NCBI RefSeq assembly: GCF_011355085.1 | Contig: NZ_VXCP01000026.1 | Span: 37,097-101,096, forward strand | Source: Pseudomonas akapageensis | GTDB taxonomy: Bacteria; Pseudomonadota; Gammaproteobacteria; Pseudomonadales; Pseudomonadaceae | Length of the DNA: 64,000 nt | Reading direction: 5' to 3' | Part shown: in pieces, positions 1 through 9,868 of the stretch | Layout: each line of letters opens with the position of its first letter | How positions within the stretch are numbered: position 1 is the stretch's first letter | The notes under the pieces: model-generated | What the model was told of the DNA's origin: nothing | The model's input: only the letters and a program-made list of their open reading frames with translations | Databases searched by the model: none | Translations under genes and position numbers: made by a program

Positions 1-276
1 GAAGTGCTCGAACACGTTGTCCCAGTACTCGGCGGCGAAGTTGGCGGTGTGCAGCTTGATACCGATCCTGTCGCACACGGCCTGGGCATCGGCCAGGTCT
101 TCGCGGGCGGTGCAGTACTCGGTGCCATCATCTTCTTCCCAGTTCTTCATGAACAGGCCTTCCACCTGATAGCCCTGCTCCATCAGCAGGAGGGCGGAAA
201 CGGAAGAGTCCACGCCGCCGGACATGCCGACGATAACGCGTTTCGTTTCTGGGTGAAGAGCAACTGGTTCACGCAT
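1..276 (-). CDS. mnmA: tRNA-specific 2-thiouridylase MnmA (5' part only)
   Basis: MnmA adenylates and thiolates uridine 34 of the Lys, Glu and Gln tRNAs in the cytoplasm. Only the first 92 residues are in the window; the rest runs off the left edge. The PP-loop ATP-binding motif SGGVDS lies near residue 20 and is followed by a GLFMKNWEEDDGTEYC segment typical of MnmA. The start chosen is the ATG that gives MREPVALHPETK, about 16 residues before the PP-loop. A Nudix gene lies immediately upstream on the same strand with a 53-base gap, so the two are probably co-transcribed. The partial extent is due to the window, not to damage. Confidence 0.93.
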   Translation of the reverse strand, partial: MREPVALHPETKRVIVGMSGGVDSSVSALLLMEQGYQVEGLFMKNWEEDDGTEYCTAREDLADAQAVCDRIGIKLHTANFAAEYWDNVFEHF

Positions 277-329
277 AGGGATTCGATGTGTGTCTGGAAA
301 AAGGACGAGATTCTAACAGGCTGTGGCCT

Positions 330-773
330 TTAGCGCTCGCGGATCAATGACAGGCTGTGCAGCGGCCCGTCGAGAAAATCATCTACACAGCGCAACAGCA
401 ATTCGCTGCGCCAGCGCTCGCGCTGCTCGATGATCTCTGTGCGCGTCAGCCAGCAGGCGCCGATGATGCCGTCGTCCAGGCTGCGTTCGGGGTGGTGGCG
501 CAGTGCTTTTGCGGCAAAGCAGACGCGCTGGTAGGTCACGCCATTGCTGGGGGCGGTATAGAGGTAGATGCCGACGACGCCGGTGAGTTCGACATCCCAG
601 CCGGTTTCTTCGAGGGTTTCGCGCACGGCAGCCTCGATCAGGCTTTCGTCGGGGTCCAGGTGGCCGGCGGGCTGATTGAGCACGGCCCGGCCGCCCTTGA
701 GTTCTTCTACCAGCAGGAAACGGCCTTGATCTTCGACGATCGTGGCCACGGTGATGTGTGGTTTCCAGTCCAT
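330..773 (-). CDS. Nudix hydrolase upstream of mnmA (NudJ-like phosphatase)
   Basis: A 147-residue Nudix hydrolase. The Nudix box fits the consensus exactly, from G37 through E43, R51-E52 and E55-E56 to G58, the metal-binding loop that cleaves nucleoside diphosphates linked to another moiety. Size and position next to mnmA resemble the NudJ family (thiamine pyrophosphate and nucleotide phosphatases), but the substrate cannot be read from the sequence. The ATG giving MDWKPHITVATIVE is preferred because AAGGAC stands a few bases upstream; a longer reading adds 22 unlikely residues. It is divergent from the giant toxin-like gene, with 147 bases between them. Confidence 0.88.
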   Translation of the reverse strand: MDWKPHITVATIVEDQGRFLLVEELKGGRAVLNQPAGHLDPDESLIEAAVRETLEETGWDVELTGVVGIYLYTAPSNGVTYQRVCFAAKALRHHPERSLDDGIIGACWLTRTEIIEQRERWRSELLLRCVDDFLDGPLHSLSLIRER

Positions 774-920
774 GTGAGAGCGTCCTTCTGGAATTGGGGG
801 GGAGTTGGCGTGCAGCACCACCATAGATAGATAGCGCACGCGGGGTTGCGCCTTTCAGCAGTCTGTTTGCCGACAGGTAATCGCCTGTCGATTCTTGCAG
901 ATTTGTTTCGGGAGCCCCAA

Positions 921-3900
921 ATGGATGAAGCAAACGATACCCAATTGTATGTGCTGGAGGATGCGGCGCGGCGCTATGACGTGCTGTTGGAAGAACTGCC
1001 CGAACCTGTGGAGGCGAACTATCCGGGCCGTCTGGACGATTTCTGGGCGGGAAAAGATGATGCAGGACGCAGTCGAAAGAAACGCATCATCCAATTGATC
1101 GAGGCTGCCACACGGGCCGAGTTGAATCAGAAAGTCGAAGTCGGGTTATTGCTCCGTGCCCATAAAACCTTGTTCGAGGCTTTCCTGGATCGCACTGAGG
1201 AAGAGGTCGAACCCTGTGCCTACCAGGTGGAGATGGCGACGTTTTCCCAGGCGCCGATGCCATTGGCAGGAGCGTTCTTGCTCACTGAGCGAAAGATGCC
1301 GGAGTCGGAAGAAGTCGATGCCGATGTCGGTGTCGTACTTCTTTACCTGCCTGGAATTGGGCTCGAGGGTTACCGTTCGCTGCAGGAGGCGACTGAGGGA
1401 CTCGATCAGCGCATGACGCGCTCCCTCGACCGCGAGGCGATGCGGGCCTTGCTTTCGGCTCAGCCAACCCTGTCTGAAGATGATGACAGTTGGTCCTGGT
1501 CATTCACGCCTGTTGCCGGGCCGCTGTTCGAAGCCTGCACAAATGCCCGAATCGACAAGCTTCGTAGCGATGTCGGCCTGGTCCTTGAGGGAGGCAACAT
1601 CGATCAGTCGCTGCTGCTCGATCGCATCAATCAGGTGACCCGGCGATGGTGTCAACAGGGGCTGACGGGTGTCGTGGCACACTATCGGCCATTGCTCGAA
1701 GAGCGGGAGGTCAGGCGTAACCTTCCACAGTGGTACAAGCAGGCCAGCGAGGCGCAGCGGATCGACTACGCCGAGAATGTTCATGCTTATGACCTGACTG
1801 TCATGGACCTTCAGGCGAACATGGGGGGTGGTTACTCGGCCCGGCATTCGGCTCATAGGTTCCTGCGCGAGCAACTGGATCGCAAGTTGGGCCGCAGCAT
1901 TGATCCCGCCTTGCTGACGGTCACGACCAGGCGTCATGAGCCGGTTGCCAACGAGCACTACACAGTGACTTGTGATGTGTTCGATCTGATCTGGAATGGG
2001 TTGCACCCGGGGGATGAAGCGCCGGGTTCGGATTTCTCCAGAAGCACCCTTCATTACCGTGGTGAACCTGTCACCGAAACGTTGATCCCCGGTTTGACTC
2101 CCCTGTTGCTGGCCGAAGTCATCGCGCCCTGGCAGATGCGGGCGCGCTACCCGTTGCAGTATGTCTGGAGTCTGAATGATAAGGTTCGCGGTGCAATGGG
2201 CAGCGTTATCGATGCGCGATTACGGTTGATGGCATTGACGGCGCACTTCCAGGGTCAGATGAGTGACGCCGAGCATGACCGGGTTCAACGGCTGCGTTTG
2301 CCGCTCGGAGCGCAGGGGACGGATCGCGCCAGCCTGCTGGTATTGGCAGGTGAAAAGCTCGCCAGTGTGCTGGTTGTCACCTTGCAAGGAGAGAGCGAAT
2401 TACCGGAGGCGTTCCTGCTTCATACTCCCCAGGCGCCGGGCAGACCGGACTGGCAGCGCTTCGCCAGCCTGGCCCGGCTGCGACAGGAGTTGCTCGCCTG
2501 GAGTGCCGAGCCGGTTCTGCGGCGTTATCTGTTGGAGCGGGTGCCAGCGGATGGACGTGTAGCGTTGGAGCAGCGCCTGGCCCGGATCGCCGAAAGGCCG
2601 GCCCTGCTGGACAGCGACTTGCTGCTGGAGGAGCAATCGAGCTACAGCGTAGCCCTTGAGCAGTTGGTGTCCTTGCAGATTGCCCTGGATCGGGCTGAAC
2701 ATTCGCGGTTGAGCCCGGCCTGGTACGGCGCCGCCGACGCTCGGGAGCGACGCCAACTGAATGCGCTGGAGGACAGGATCAAGGGGCTGCGGGCGCTCTA
2801 CGAGAGTCAGGCGCATACCCGGCTCCAGTCTTTCACGGACTTCGTGCACGAGCAGGCATCTATCAAGCTCAATCGGTTGTTGGGTGCGCCTGACGGAGTG
2901 GTCGACCCGGATAACGTGATCATTACCTCGCCGCGTGAAACCCTCAGTTTCACTCGTCTGATGCGTGATGGTTATGACGACAGTATTGGTTTTCTGAATC
3001 CCACTTTGGCCGACCAGGCAACCCTTGCCGGGCCGGAAGGCATCGACCTCCGTCCATTGACTGCCGAAAAGGTCGCGGGTGCCGTGCGCGGGCAGTGGCT
3101 GGGAGATCGCTATTGCGCACTTGTTCGCGACACGCTGATCAATCCAGCCAGTGGGGGCTACCGTTACAGGCAAGAAGTGTCGCTGGAAATCACCCGTCTG
3201 CAGATGCGCCACGGCGCTTTGTGCAGCAAGCTCAAGGGTGAGCTCAGTGATGAGCAGTACCGCTGGCTGAGCGCCAGTCTGGATAATTTTGAGTGGATGG
3301 ATCGGACAATCAGGGAGCGCTATCCGGTTTTTGCGCTGAGTTTCCTCTTGTCGTCCAGGCGCGAGCAGGTCGATGGTGTCTACATTTTCTTCGACCCCGA
3401 CTCGCTGAACGATCGCAGCCGGGCGTTGCTGTACACCCCCGACGCCCCCGATGGCTTGACCTGGCGAAGCTACGAGTCGGTCGTCGAAATACTGAATACT
3501 CCGGGGATGGGCGACTACTTTCTGAACCGCATGCCCCGAGCGCTGGGCCGCTCCATCGCAAGGCGCTTCGAGGTCATGCGAGACCTGGGCATCGAGGATG
3601 GCCCTGGGCCTGGCCCGGTTTTACAGAACCTGTTCGAGGCCTTCTTCGACACCCGTATCGAAGCCAGGCTTAGGGATGTCGAAGACAGTACTGTCGGGCG
3701 AGGCGAGATGTTGGCCGGTCTGGTCTGGACCAGCGTGGAAATCATCGCCACAGCGCTGACCCTGCCATTTCCTGTGGCCAGTTTTGTTGTGGGGATGGCC
3801 TTGTGGGCCAAGGATGCTGGCCAGGCGTTAAGCTCGCTTGCCCGTGGGGAGCATGAAGCAGCCAGCGGCTACATGTTTGCAGCGATGCTCAATGGCTTGG

Positions 3901-5786
3901 GGGCGGCCGGCGATCTTTCGGGCGGCGTGAAGGGGATTGGCTGGCTGTTGCGCGCGGCGGCGAAACCTGAAGCCAGAAAAGTCATCGGGGTGATTGATGG
4001 CCTGGCCGGTCAGGCCGAATCGGTGCCACGCGCATTGCAGTTGGAAATCGACCCGCAGCACGCACTCAAGCGTCAGCCTGCGGGCGCTCTGGTTTATCGC
4101 ATCGAGGGTCGCTACGCGGGGTTGTATGAAGGCACGCCGGATGCCAGCGGATACCCGTTCTGGTACATCAAGGACGAAGTAGGCTACTGGTACCGGGTCA
4201 AGGTCGACAGTGATGGGCTGGTGCGGTTGCTCCAGCGTAATCCCAGTGGCTATGGCATGCCACTCGAGCATCTGGGAAGCGGTCGCTGGCAAGTGTGGAA
4301 GCGCTATGGTTTGCTCGGCGGCGGTCGTGACGATGCCATCGACCTGTTTCGGCAGGCGGTGCGGCAGATGAGCCCTGCAGAAGCCAACGCACTGGGTGCG
4401 CAGCTGAATTTGCCGGGCTCCTCGAATCCGGGGCATTTTCACCGCTATTTCCAGAGTGTCACTCGGTCGGATATCGAAACCCTGTTGCAAGGCTTCGACT
4501 GGATGACCGGGTTGGGTTGGGATGTGGAGCTGGCCATGGCCAGGTCAGTGGCAATGAACAGGCGCTTGCCGGCCTGGGCGTTGCAGTTCCGCCAAGGTGC
4601 CCCGCGTGACAGCGTGCAGGCCATGCTGGCTCGGGCCAATGAGGCCTTCCCGGATTCGGCGCCTGCGGTTCGCCTCGAGGACTTTTCGTTCCCGCAGATG
4701 TACCGTGAGTCCATGGAATTCAACCTGGCGTTGCATCTGGAAGTAATGGGTCGAATCCCGCCCGGAGCATTGGATTTTCGCTTGCCTGAAGCTGCCAGGC
4801 TGCATCCTTTGCTGGGGGCCGCATTTGCTGCCAGGTCGCAGCCGCAAGACGGCTGGCGGCTCTGGAGCGTCGAGCTCAATGATGGCGGGCATTTCGAGCG
4901 GGCTGTCGTGGCACAAGTGGGAGGTCGCTATTACCCGACGTTACCCGATAACGGTGCGCCTTCAATCATTGGTGCGAATTACCCGGACTATGCGATTATT
5001 TTCGACCCCAATGTTTCCCATGCGCAATTTGTTGAAGCCTTGCAGGGCCATGACCTCAGCCCTCTGCTGCGGCAGATGCATCTGCTGGAAAGCCGTGAAG
5101 GCAGCTGGGAGCATTTCGGGCCGCTGTTCGTCGAGCCCTTGCCGCGCATCATCGGGGAGATGTTTCCTTTGCTCGATCCACGAAGCCAAACCGACCTTGC
5201 CGGGTGGATGTTGCGTGAGGCGGATCGGTCCACGACCGAATTGACGTCCACGCGACTGCTGGCTTCCTTCGAGGCGCTTTCGGCCTGGCGAGGGCGAGGA
5301 GGTCGGATTCCGCGGACCGTAATGTCCGACCCTCTGGCGCTGTTGCCGCGAAGTTCGCCGCTTCAGCCCGGGCACGGCAGGCGCTATCCAATGTTCGGCC
5401 TTGGGCGAGGGCGGGCGCCGATGCTGGGCTTCGTGCAGTCACCTGGACCGGGTTCGCCGATTGCTCGGGTCTTGCAGGAAAGCGGGTACGTTCCAGTGCT
5501 TCTGGAAGCGCACAGGGGGATGGGGGCCGAGCAGTTGGTCTTCAGTCATCCGCGTTCAGATAACTATTACCTGGTGATTCGCTCCAGTACCTCGACAAGT
5601 GCACGTGAGGTGTCCATCCCCAACCCGGGGGCTGGGCGCGAGTTTCTGGACGACTACCTGGACAGGTTGGCCGAACCGCTGCGCAGTCGCCTGGTACAGG
5701 CCAGGGCCGACGACAGGTTGCTGGTCTTCGGTGCTGGAGTAAGAACCGGCGGAGATATAGGTATCATTCGTTTCGATATCGACTGA
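921..5786 (+). CDS. Giant dermonecrotic-toxin-like protein without NEL domain (toxin 1)
   Basis: A 1621-residue protein with no signal peptide. The ATG at base 921 is chosen because GGAG stands six bases before it. A hydrophobic hairpin at about residues 930-1000 (rich in A, L, V, I and G) is followed near residue 1054 by a Tyr/Trp-rich segment (YRIEGRYAGLYE, FWYIKD). The same hairpin-then-aromatic layout occurs in the two NEL-type giants further right, so I place all three in the Pseudomonas dermonecrotic-toxin-like superfamily. Unlike them it has no leucine-rich repeats and no Cys-x-Asp NEL motif. The last ~550 residues include a proline/glycine-rich stretch and match nothing I recognise. 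It sits between the Nudix gene and idh, which normally flank each other closely in pseudomonads (family knowledge), so it looks inserted. Secretion route and activity are unknown. Coding is intact over the full length. Confidence 0.7.
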   Translation: MDEANDTQLYVLEDAARRYDVLLEELPEPVEANYPGRLDDFWAGKDDAGRSRKKRIIQLIEAATRAELNQKVEVGLLLRAHKTLFEAFLDRTEEEVEPCAYQVEMATFSQAPMPLAGAFLLTERKMPESEEVDADVGVVLLYLPGIGLEGYRSLQEATEGLDQRMTRSLDREAMRALLSAQPTLSEDDDSWSWSFTPVAGPLFEACTNARIDKLRSDVGLVLEGGNIDQSLLLDRINQVTRRWCQQGLTGVVAHYRPLLEEREVRRNLPQWYKQASEAQRIDYAENVHAYDLTVMDLQANMGGGYSARHSAHRFLREQLDRKLGRSIDPALLTVTTRRHEPVANEHYTVTCDVFDLIWNGLHPGDEAPGSDFSRSTLHYRGEPVTETLIPGLTPLLLAEVIAPWQMRARYPLQYVWSLNDKVRGAMGSVIDARLRLMALTAHFQGQMSDAEHDRVQRLRLPLGAQGTDRASLLVLAGEKLASVLVVTLQGESELPEAFLLHTPQAPGRPDWQRFASLARLRQELLAWSAEPVLRRYLLERVPADGRVALEQRLARIAERPALLDSDLLLEEQSSYSVALEQLVSLQIALDRAEHSRLSPAWYGAADARERRQLNALEDRIKGLRALYESQAHTRLQSFTDFVHEQASIKLNRLLGAPDGVVDPDNVIITSPRETLSFTRLMRDGYDDSIGFLNPTLADQATLAGPEGIDLRPLTAEKVAGAVRGQWLGDRYCALVRDTLINPASGGYRYRQEVSLEITRLQMRHGALCSKLKGELSDEQYRWLSASLDNFEWMDRTIRERYPVFALSFLLSSRREQVDGVYIFFDPDSLNDRSRALLYTPDAPDGLTWRSYESVVEILNTPGMGDYFLNRMPRALGRSIARRFEVMRDLGIEDGPGPGPVLQNLFEAFFDTRIEARLRDVEDSTVGRGEMLAGLVWTSVEIIATALTLPFPVASFVVGMALWAKDAGQALSSLARGEHEAASGYMFAAMLNGLGAAGDLSGGVKGIGWLLRAAAKPEARKVIGVIDGLAGQAESVPRALQLEIDPQHALKRQPAGALVYRIEGRYAGLYEGTPDASGYPFWYIKDEVGYWYRVKVDSDGLVRLLQRNPSGYGMPLEHLGSGRWQVWKRYGLLGGGRDDAIDLFRQAVRQMSPAEANALGAQLNLPGSSNPGHFHRYFQSVTRSDIETLLQGFDWMTGLGWDVELAMARSVAMNRRLPAWALQFRQGAPRDSVQAMLARANEAFPDSAPAVRLEDFSFPQMYRESMEFNLALHLEVMGRIPPGALDFRLPEAARLHPLLGAAFAARSQPQDGWRLWSVELNDGGHFERAVVAQVGGRYYPTLPDNGAPSIIGANYPDYAIIFDPNVSHAQFVEALQGHDLSPLLRQMHLLESREGSWEHFGPLFVEPLPRIIGEMFPLLDPRSQTDLAGWMLREADRSTTELTSTRLLASFEALSAWRGRGGRIPRTVMSDPLALLPRSSPLQPGHGRRYPMFGLGRGRAPMLGFVQSPGPGSPIARVLQESGYVPVLLEAHRGMGAEQLVFSHPRSDNYYLVIRSSTSTSAREVSIPNPGAGREFLDDYLDRLAEPLRSRLVQARADDRLLVFGAGVRTGGDIGIIRFDID

Positions 5787-5801
5787 CAGGAGTCGCTGCG
5801 G

Positions 5802-5841
5802 CAAAAAAAAATGCCCGCATCCGAAGATGCGAGCATTTTTC
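5802..5841. terminator. Bidirectional rho-independent terminator between toxin 1 and idh
   Basis: The stem ATGCcCGCATC / GATGCGaGCAT is bordered by an A-run on the left and TTTTT on the right, so it can stop transcription from both convergent genes. Confidence 0.8.
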
Positions 5842-5887
5842 TGGAGTGACCGACAGCCGGCGAATTGCAGTCGCCGGCTCAGTCGCT

Positions 5888-8116
5888 TCAGTTCAACGAA
5901 GCAATGGCTGCGTTCAGCGTGCCGCTAGGACGCATCACCTTGCTGGTCAGCTCCGGGTTGGTGCTGTAGTAGCCCGCGATGTCCACTGGCTTGCCCTGGA
6001 CGGCGTTGAGCTCGGCGACGATGGTCGCTTCGTTCTCGGTCAGGGTTTTTGCCAGCGGGGCGAACTGTGCCTGCAGGGCGCCATCTTCGGTCTGCGCGGC
6101 CAGGGCCTGGGCCCAGTACAGCGCCAGGTAGAAGTGGCTGCCACGGTTGTCGATACCGCCGACCTTGCGCGCAGGGGACTTGTTGTTGTCCAGGAACTGA
6201 CCGGTTGCCTGGTCGAGGGTCTTGGCCAGAACAAGCGCTTTCGGGTTGGCGTAGGTAGTACCCAGGTGCTCCAGGGAAGCTGCCAGGGCCAGGAACTCAC
6301 CCAGGGAGTCCCAGCGCAGGAAGTTTTCTTCGAGCAGTTGCTGGACGTGCTTGGGTGCCGAACCACCGGCGCCGGTTTCGAACAGGCCACCGCCGTTCAT
6401 CAGCGGTACGATCGACAGCATCTTGGCGCTGGTGCCCAGCTCCATGATCGGGAACAGGTCGGTCAGGTAGTCGCGCAATACGTTACCGGTGACCGAGATG
6501 GTGTCCTGACCTGCGCGGATACGCGACAGGGAGAACGCCATGGCGTCGACCGGCGACATGATGCGGATATCCAGTGCCGAAGTGTCGTGATCTTTCAGGT
6601 ACTGCTGGACCTTCTCGATCATGACGCCATCGTGGGCGCGCATCGGGTCGAGCCAGAATACGGCCGGGGTGTTGCTGGCGCGTGCACGGTTGACAGCCAG
6701 TTTGACCCAGTCCTGGATCGGCGCGTCCTTGGTCTGGCACATGCGGAAGATGTCGCCGGCTTCGACGTTCTGCTCCAGCAGCAGTTTGCCTGCGCCGTCG
6801 GTGACGCGAACGACGCCGTCGGTCTTGATCTGGAACGTCTTGTTGTGCGAGCCGTACTCTTCGGCTTTCTGCGCCATCAGGCCGACGTTCGGCACGCTGC
6901 CCATGGTGGTCGGATCGAAGGCGCCGTGTTGCTTGCAGTCTTCGATGACGGCCTGGTAGATGGTGGCGTAGCAGCGATCCGGGATGATGGCCTTGGCATC
7001 GTGCAGCTGGCCGTCGGTGCCCCACATCTTGCCGGAGTCACGGATCATGGCAGGCATCGAGGCGTCAACGATGACGTCGCTCGGTACGTGCAGGTTGGTG
7101 ATGCCTTTGTCGGAGTTGACCATTGCCAGGGCAGGGCGTACGGCGTACACGGCCTGGATGTCAGCTTCGATCTGGGCCTGTTGCTCGGCTGGCAGCGCCT
7201 TGATGCGAGCGTACAGGTCGCCGATGCCGTTGTTCAGGTTGAAGCCGATTTCGTTCAGCACGTCGGCGTGCTTGGTCAGGGCTTCTTCATAGAATTCGGC
7301 AACGATCTGGCCGAACATGATCGGGTCGGAGACCTTCATCATGGTGGCCTTCAGGTGTACGGAGAACAGTACGCCCTGGTTTTTCGCATCGATGATCTGT
7401 TCGGCAATGAAAGCGCGCAGGGCTTTCTTGCTCATGACGGCGCAATCGATGATCTCACCTGCCAGCACGGCGGTTTTTTCCTTCAGGACGGTGGCGGTGC
7501 CATCCCGAGCGATCAGTTCGATCTTGACGTTGTCATTGGCGGTCATCAGGGCCGCTTTTTCGCTGCCGTAGAAGTCACCGTTGTTCATGTGCGCAACGTG
7601 CGACTTGGAGTCGGTGCTCCAGGTGCCCATTTTGTGCGGGTGCTTGCGGGCGTAGTTCTTGACCGACAGCGGCGCGCGGCGATCGGAGTTGCCTTCGCGC
7701 AAGACCGGGTTTACGGCGCTGCCCTTGATCTTGTCGTAGCGTGCCTTGGCGTCCTTGTCGGCGTCGCTGGCCGGCGCTTCCGGGTAGTCCGGGATATCAA
7801 AGCCCTGCGCTTGCAGTTCCTTGATGGCAGCCTTCAGTTGCGGAACCGAGGCGCTGATGTTCGGCAGCTTGATGATGTTGGCCTCTGGCGTGATGGCCAG
7901 GGCGCCGAGTTCTGCGAGGTGGTCCGGTACCGATTTGTCAGCGCCCAGACGTTCCGGGAAGCTGGCGAGAATGCGTCCTGCCAAAGAGATGTCGCGGGTT
8001 TCTACGGAGATGTCAGACGATGCCGTAAAGGCTTCGATGATGGGCAACAACGAGTAGGTGGCGAGGGCGGGGGCTTCGTCAGTGAAGGTGTAGATGATCT
8101 TCGAACGGGTTGGCAT
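5888..8116 (-). CDS. idh: Isocitrate dehydrogenase, NADP-dependent, monomeric type
   Basis: A 742-residue monomeric NADP-isocitrate dehydrogenase that converts isocitrate to 2-oxoglutarate and CO2 in the citric acid cycle. The N-terminus (MPTRSKIIYTFTDEAPALATY) and conserved stretches such as GTWSTDSKSHVAHMN and HGAFDPTTMGSVPNVGLMAQ are typical of the ~741-residue family. It is unrelated in fold organisation to the homodimeric Icd encoded divergently next door. Having both isozymes side by side is common in Pseudomonas. The gene ends at a bidirectional terminator. In related bacteria the monomeric form is the more growth-condition-dependent one; nothing in the sequence shows that here. Confidence 0.97.
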   Translation of the reverse strand: MPTRSKIIYTFTDEAPALATYSLLPIIEAFTASSDISVETRDISLAGRILASFPERLGADKSVPDHLAELGALAITPEANIIKLPNISASVPQLKAAIKELQAQGFDIPDYPEAPASDADKDAKARYDKIKGSAVNPVLREGNSDRRAPLSVKNYARKHPHKMGTWSTDSKSHVAHMNNGDFYGSEKAALMTANDNVKIELIARDGTATVLKEKTAVLAGEIIDCAVMSKKALRAFIAEQIIDAKNQGVLFSVHLKATMMKVSDPIMFGQIVAEFYEEALTKHADVLNEIGFNLNNGIGDLYARIKALPAEQQAQIEADIQAVYAVRPALAMVNSDKGITNLHVPSDVIVDASMPAMIRDSGKMWGTDGQLHDAKAIIPDRCYATIYQAVIEDCKQHGAFDPTTMGSVPNVGLMAQKAEEYGSHNKTFQIKTDGVVRVTDGAGKLLLEQNVEAGDIFRMCQTKDAPIQDWVKLAVNRARASNTPAVFWLDPMRAHDGVMIEKVQQYLKDHDTSALDIRIMSPVDAMAFSLSRIRAGQDTISVTGNVLRDYLTDLFPIMELGTSAKMLSIVPLMNGGGLFETGAGGSAPKHVQQLLEENFLRWDSLGEFLALAASLEHLGTTYANPKALVLAKTLDQATGQFLDNNKSPARKVGGIDNRGSHFYLALYWAQALAAQTEDGALQAQFAPLAKTLTENEATIVAELNAVQGKPVDIAGYYSTNPELTSKVMRPSGTLNAAIASLN

Positions 8117-8594
8117 TATCGGATTAACTCTCTCTTTGCTGAGCGTGCACAGAATCTCGTGGGCGCAGGGTAGGCGCTTTCGTTCAATGTCATCAATGAG
8201 CCGAAAGTCGAGGTTCGTCGCGGTGATGTGGGGTACATCAATAGAGCGTCAAGCAGCTGGGCTGCGGTAACAGTTCAGCTTTTTTCTTCTGGTCGGGGCC
8301 TCTGTCAAGGCTGGCCGGCCGTGTGACCCTGTGGTCACCTGCACAGTATACCACCGGTCGGAAGCTAGCTAACTATGCAAAGCACAGGGAACTTTCGTCC
8401 ATTGGTCTAAAGCGCGGTCGCGATTCTACGACAATTTGGCGTCTCGGTCCTCTGTTTTGGCAGATCACTCGTCGGGGGACGATCTGCATGCACTTTCGAT
8501 CAGCGGGGAACCGAACATGTGGTTCCAGTGAACATATAACTGGGTTACGCTCGAAGGCTGCGGACAAGTTTAATAACACCAAACGGAGTGCAGC
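8117..8594. promoter_or_regulatory. Divergent idh-icd control region
   Basis: This 478-base gap holds no gene I can support and must carry both promoters. It contains a perfect palindrome GTGACC-CTGT-GGTCAC at 8323-8338, a second inverted repeat GCAGATC...GATCTGC at about 8460-8487, and an AACC...GGTT repeat with adjacent GAACAT copies near 8510-8540. The icd ribosome site CGGAGTG lies at about 8584. The palindromes are candidate operators; the regulators are unknown. Confidence 0.5.
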
Positions 8595-9851
8595 ATGGGA
8601 TACCAGAAAATCAAGGTTCCAGCGGTCGGCGACAAAATCACCGTCAACGCAGACCATTCTCTCAATGTTCCTGATCAGCCCATCATTCCATTCATCGAGG
8701 GTGACGGCATCGGCGTCGATGTCACCCCGGTCATGATCAAGGTCGTGGACGCAGCAGTCGCGAAAGCCTACGGCGGCAAGCGCAAGATTTCCTGGATGGA
8801 AGTCTACGCCGGCGAAAAGGCCACCCAGGTCTACGATCAGGACACCTGGCTGCCCCAGGAAACCCTCGACGCGGTCAAAGACTATGTCGTTTCCATCAAG
8901 GGTCCGCTGACCACGCCGGTCGGTGGCGGTATCCGCTCGCTGAACGTTGCCCTGCGTCAGCAGCTTGACCTGTATGTGTGCCTGCGTCCGGTGGTCTGGT
9001 TCGAAGGCGTGCCGAGCCCGGTGAAAAAGCCGGGTGACGTGGACATGGTCATCTTCCGCGAAAACTCCGAAGACATTTATGCCGGTATCGAATGGAAGGC
9101 CGGTTCCCCTGAAGCGCAGAAGATCATCAAGTTCCTGAAAGAAGAAATGGGTGTCACCAAGATCCGTTTCGACCAGGACTGCGGCATCGGCGTCAAGCCG
9201 GTTTCCAAGGAAGGTACCCAGCGCCTGGTGCGCAAGGCCCTGCAGTATGTGGTCGATAACGACCGCGACTCGCTGACCATCGTGCACAAAGGCAACATCA
9301 TGAAGTTCACCGAAGGTGCCTTCAAGGATTGGGGCTACGAGATCGCCAAGAACGAGTTCGGCGCCGAGTTGCTCGACGGCGGCCCGTGGATGAAATTCAA
9401 GAACCCGAAAACCGGCAAGGAAGTCATCGTCAAGGACGCCATCGCCGACGCCATGCTGCAACAGATCCTGTTGCGTCCGGCCGAATATGACGTGATCGCG
9501 ACCCTGAACCTGAACGGCGACTACCTGTCCGACGCCCTGGCGGCAGAGGTGGGTGGTATCGGTATCGCTCCGGGTGCCAACCTGTCCGATACCGTGGCCA
9601 TGTTCGAAGCCACCCACGGTACCGCGCCGAAATACGCCGGCAAGGACCAGGTCAACCCGGGCTCGGTCATCCTCTCTGCCGAGATGATGCTGCGCCACAT
9701 GGGCTGGACGGAAGCGGCCGACCTGATCATCAAGGGCACCAATGGCGCGATCTCGGCCAAGACCGTGACCTATGACTTCGAGCGTCTGATGGAAGGGGCC
9801 AAGCTGGTTTCCAGCTCCGGCTTCGGTGATGCACTGATCTCGCATATGTAA
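8595..9851 (+). CDS. icd: Isocitrate dehydrogenase, NADP-dependent, homodimeric type
   Basis: A 418-residue citric acid cycle enzyme of the Icd/IMDH superfamily. Recognisable blocks are IPFIEGDGIGVDVTPVM near the N-terminus, VFRENSEDIYAG-like FRENSEDIYAGIEW, and NLNGDYLSDALAAEVGG. Ser115, in the context GGIRSLNVALRQ, aligns with the serine that AceK phosphorylates in E. coli to divert isocitrate to the glyoxylate shunt, so the same control is likely (inference from family). CGGAGTG stands just before the ATG. It is divergent from idh and ends at a strong terminator. Confidence 0.98.
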   Translation: MGYQKIKVPAVGDKITVNADHSLNVPDQPIIPFIEGDGIGVDVTPVMIKVVDAAVAKAYGGKRKISWMEVYAGEKATQVYDQDTWLPQETLDAVKDYVVSIKGPLTTPVGGGIRSLNVALRQQLDLYVCLRPVVWFEGVPSPVKKPGDVDMVIFRENSEDIYAGIEWKAGSPEAQKIIKFLKEEMGVTKIRFDQDCGIGVKPVSKEGTQRLVRKALQYVVDNDRDSLTIVHKGNIMKFTEGAFKDWGYEIAKNEFGAELLDGGPWMKFKNPKTGKEVIVKDAIADAMLQQILLRPAEYDVIATLNLNGDYLSDALAAEVGGIGIAPGANLSDTVAMFEATHGTAPKYAGKDQVNPGSVILSAEMMLRHMGWTEAADLIIKGTNGAISAKTVTYDFERLMEGAKLVSSSGFGDALISHM

Positions 9852-9868
9852 GCGAGCAGTAAGCACAA

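Noticed and set aside
921..5786. NEL domain in toxin 1
   Set aside because: No Cys-x-Asp with the flanking FSQLEV-like block and no leucine-rich repeats could be found.
5846..8173. A 775-codon plus-strand frame over idh
   Set aside because: Antisense shadow of idh with no ribosome site and no recognisable domain.
8373..9866. A 497-codon minus-strand frame over icd
   Set aside because: Antisense shadow; icd on the plus strand has full family motifs, a ribosome site and a terminator.
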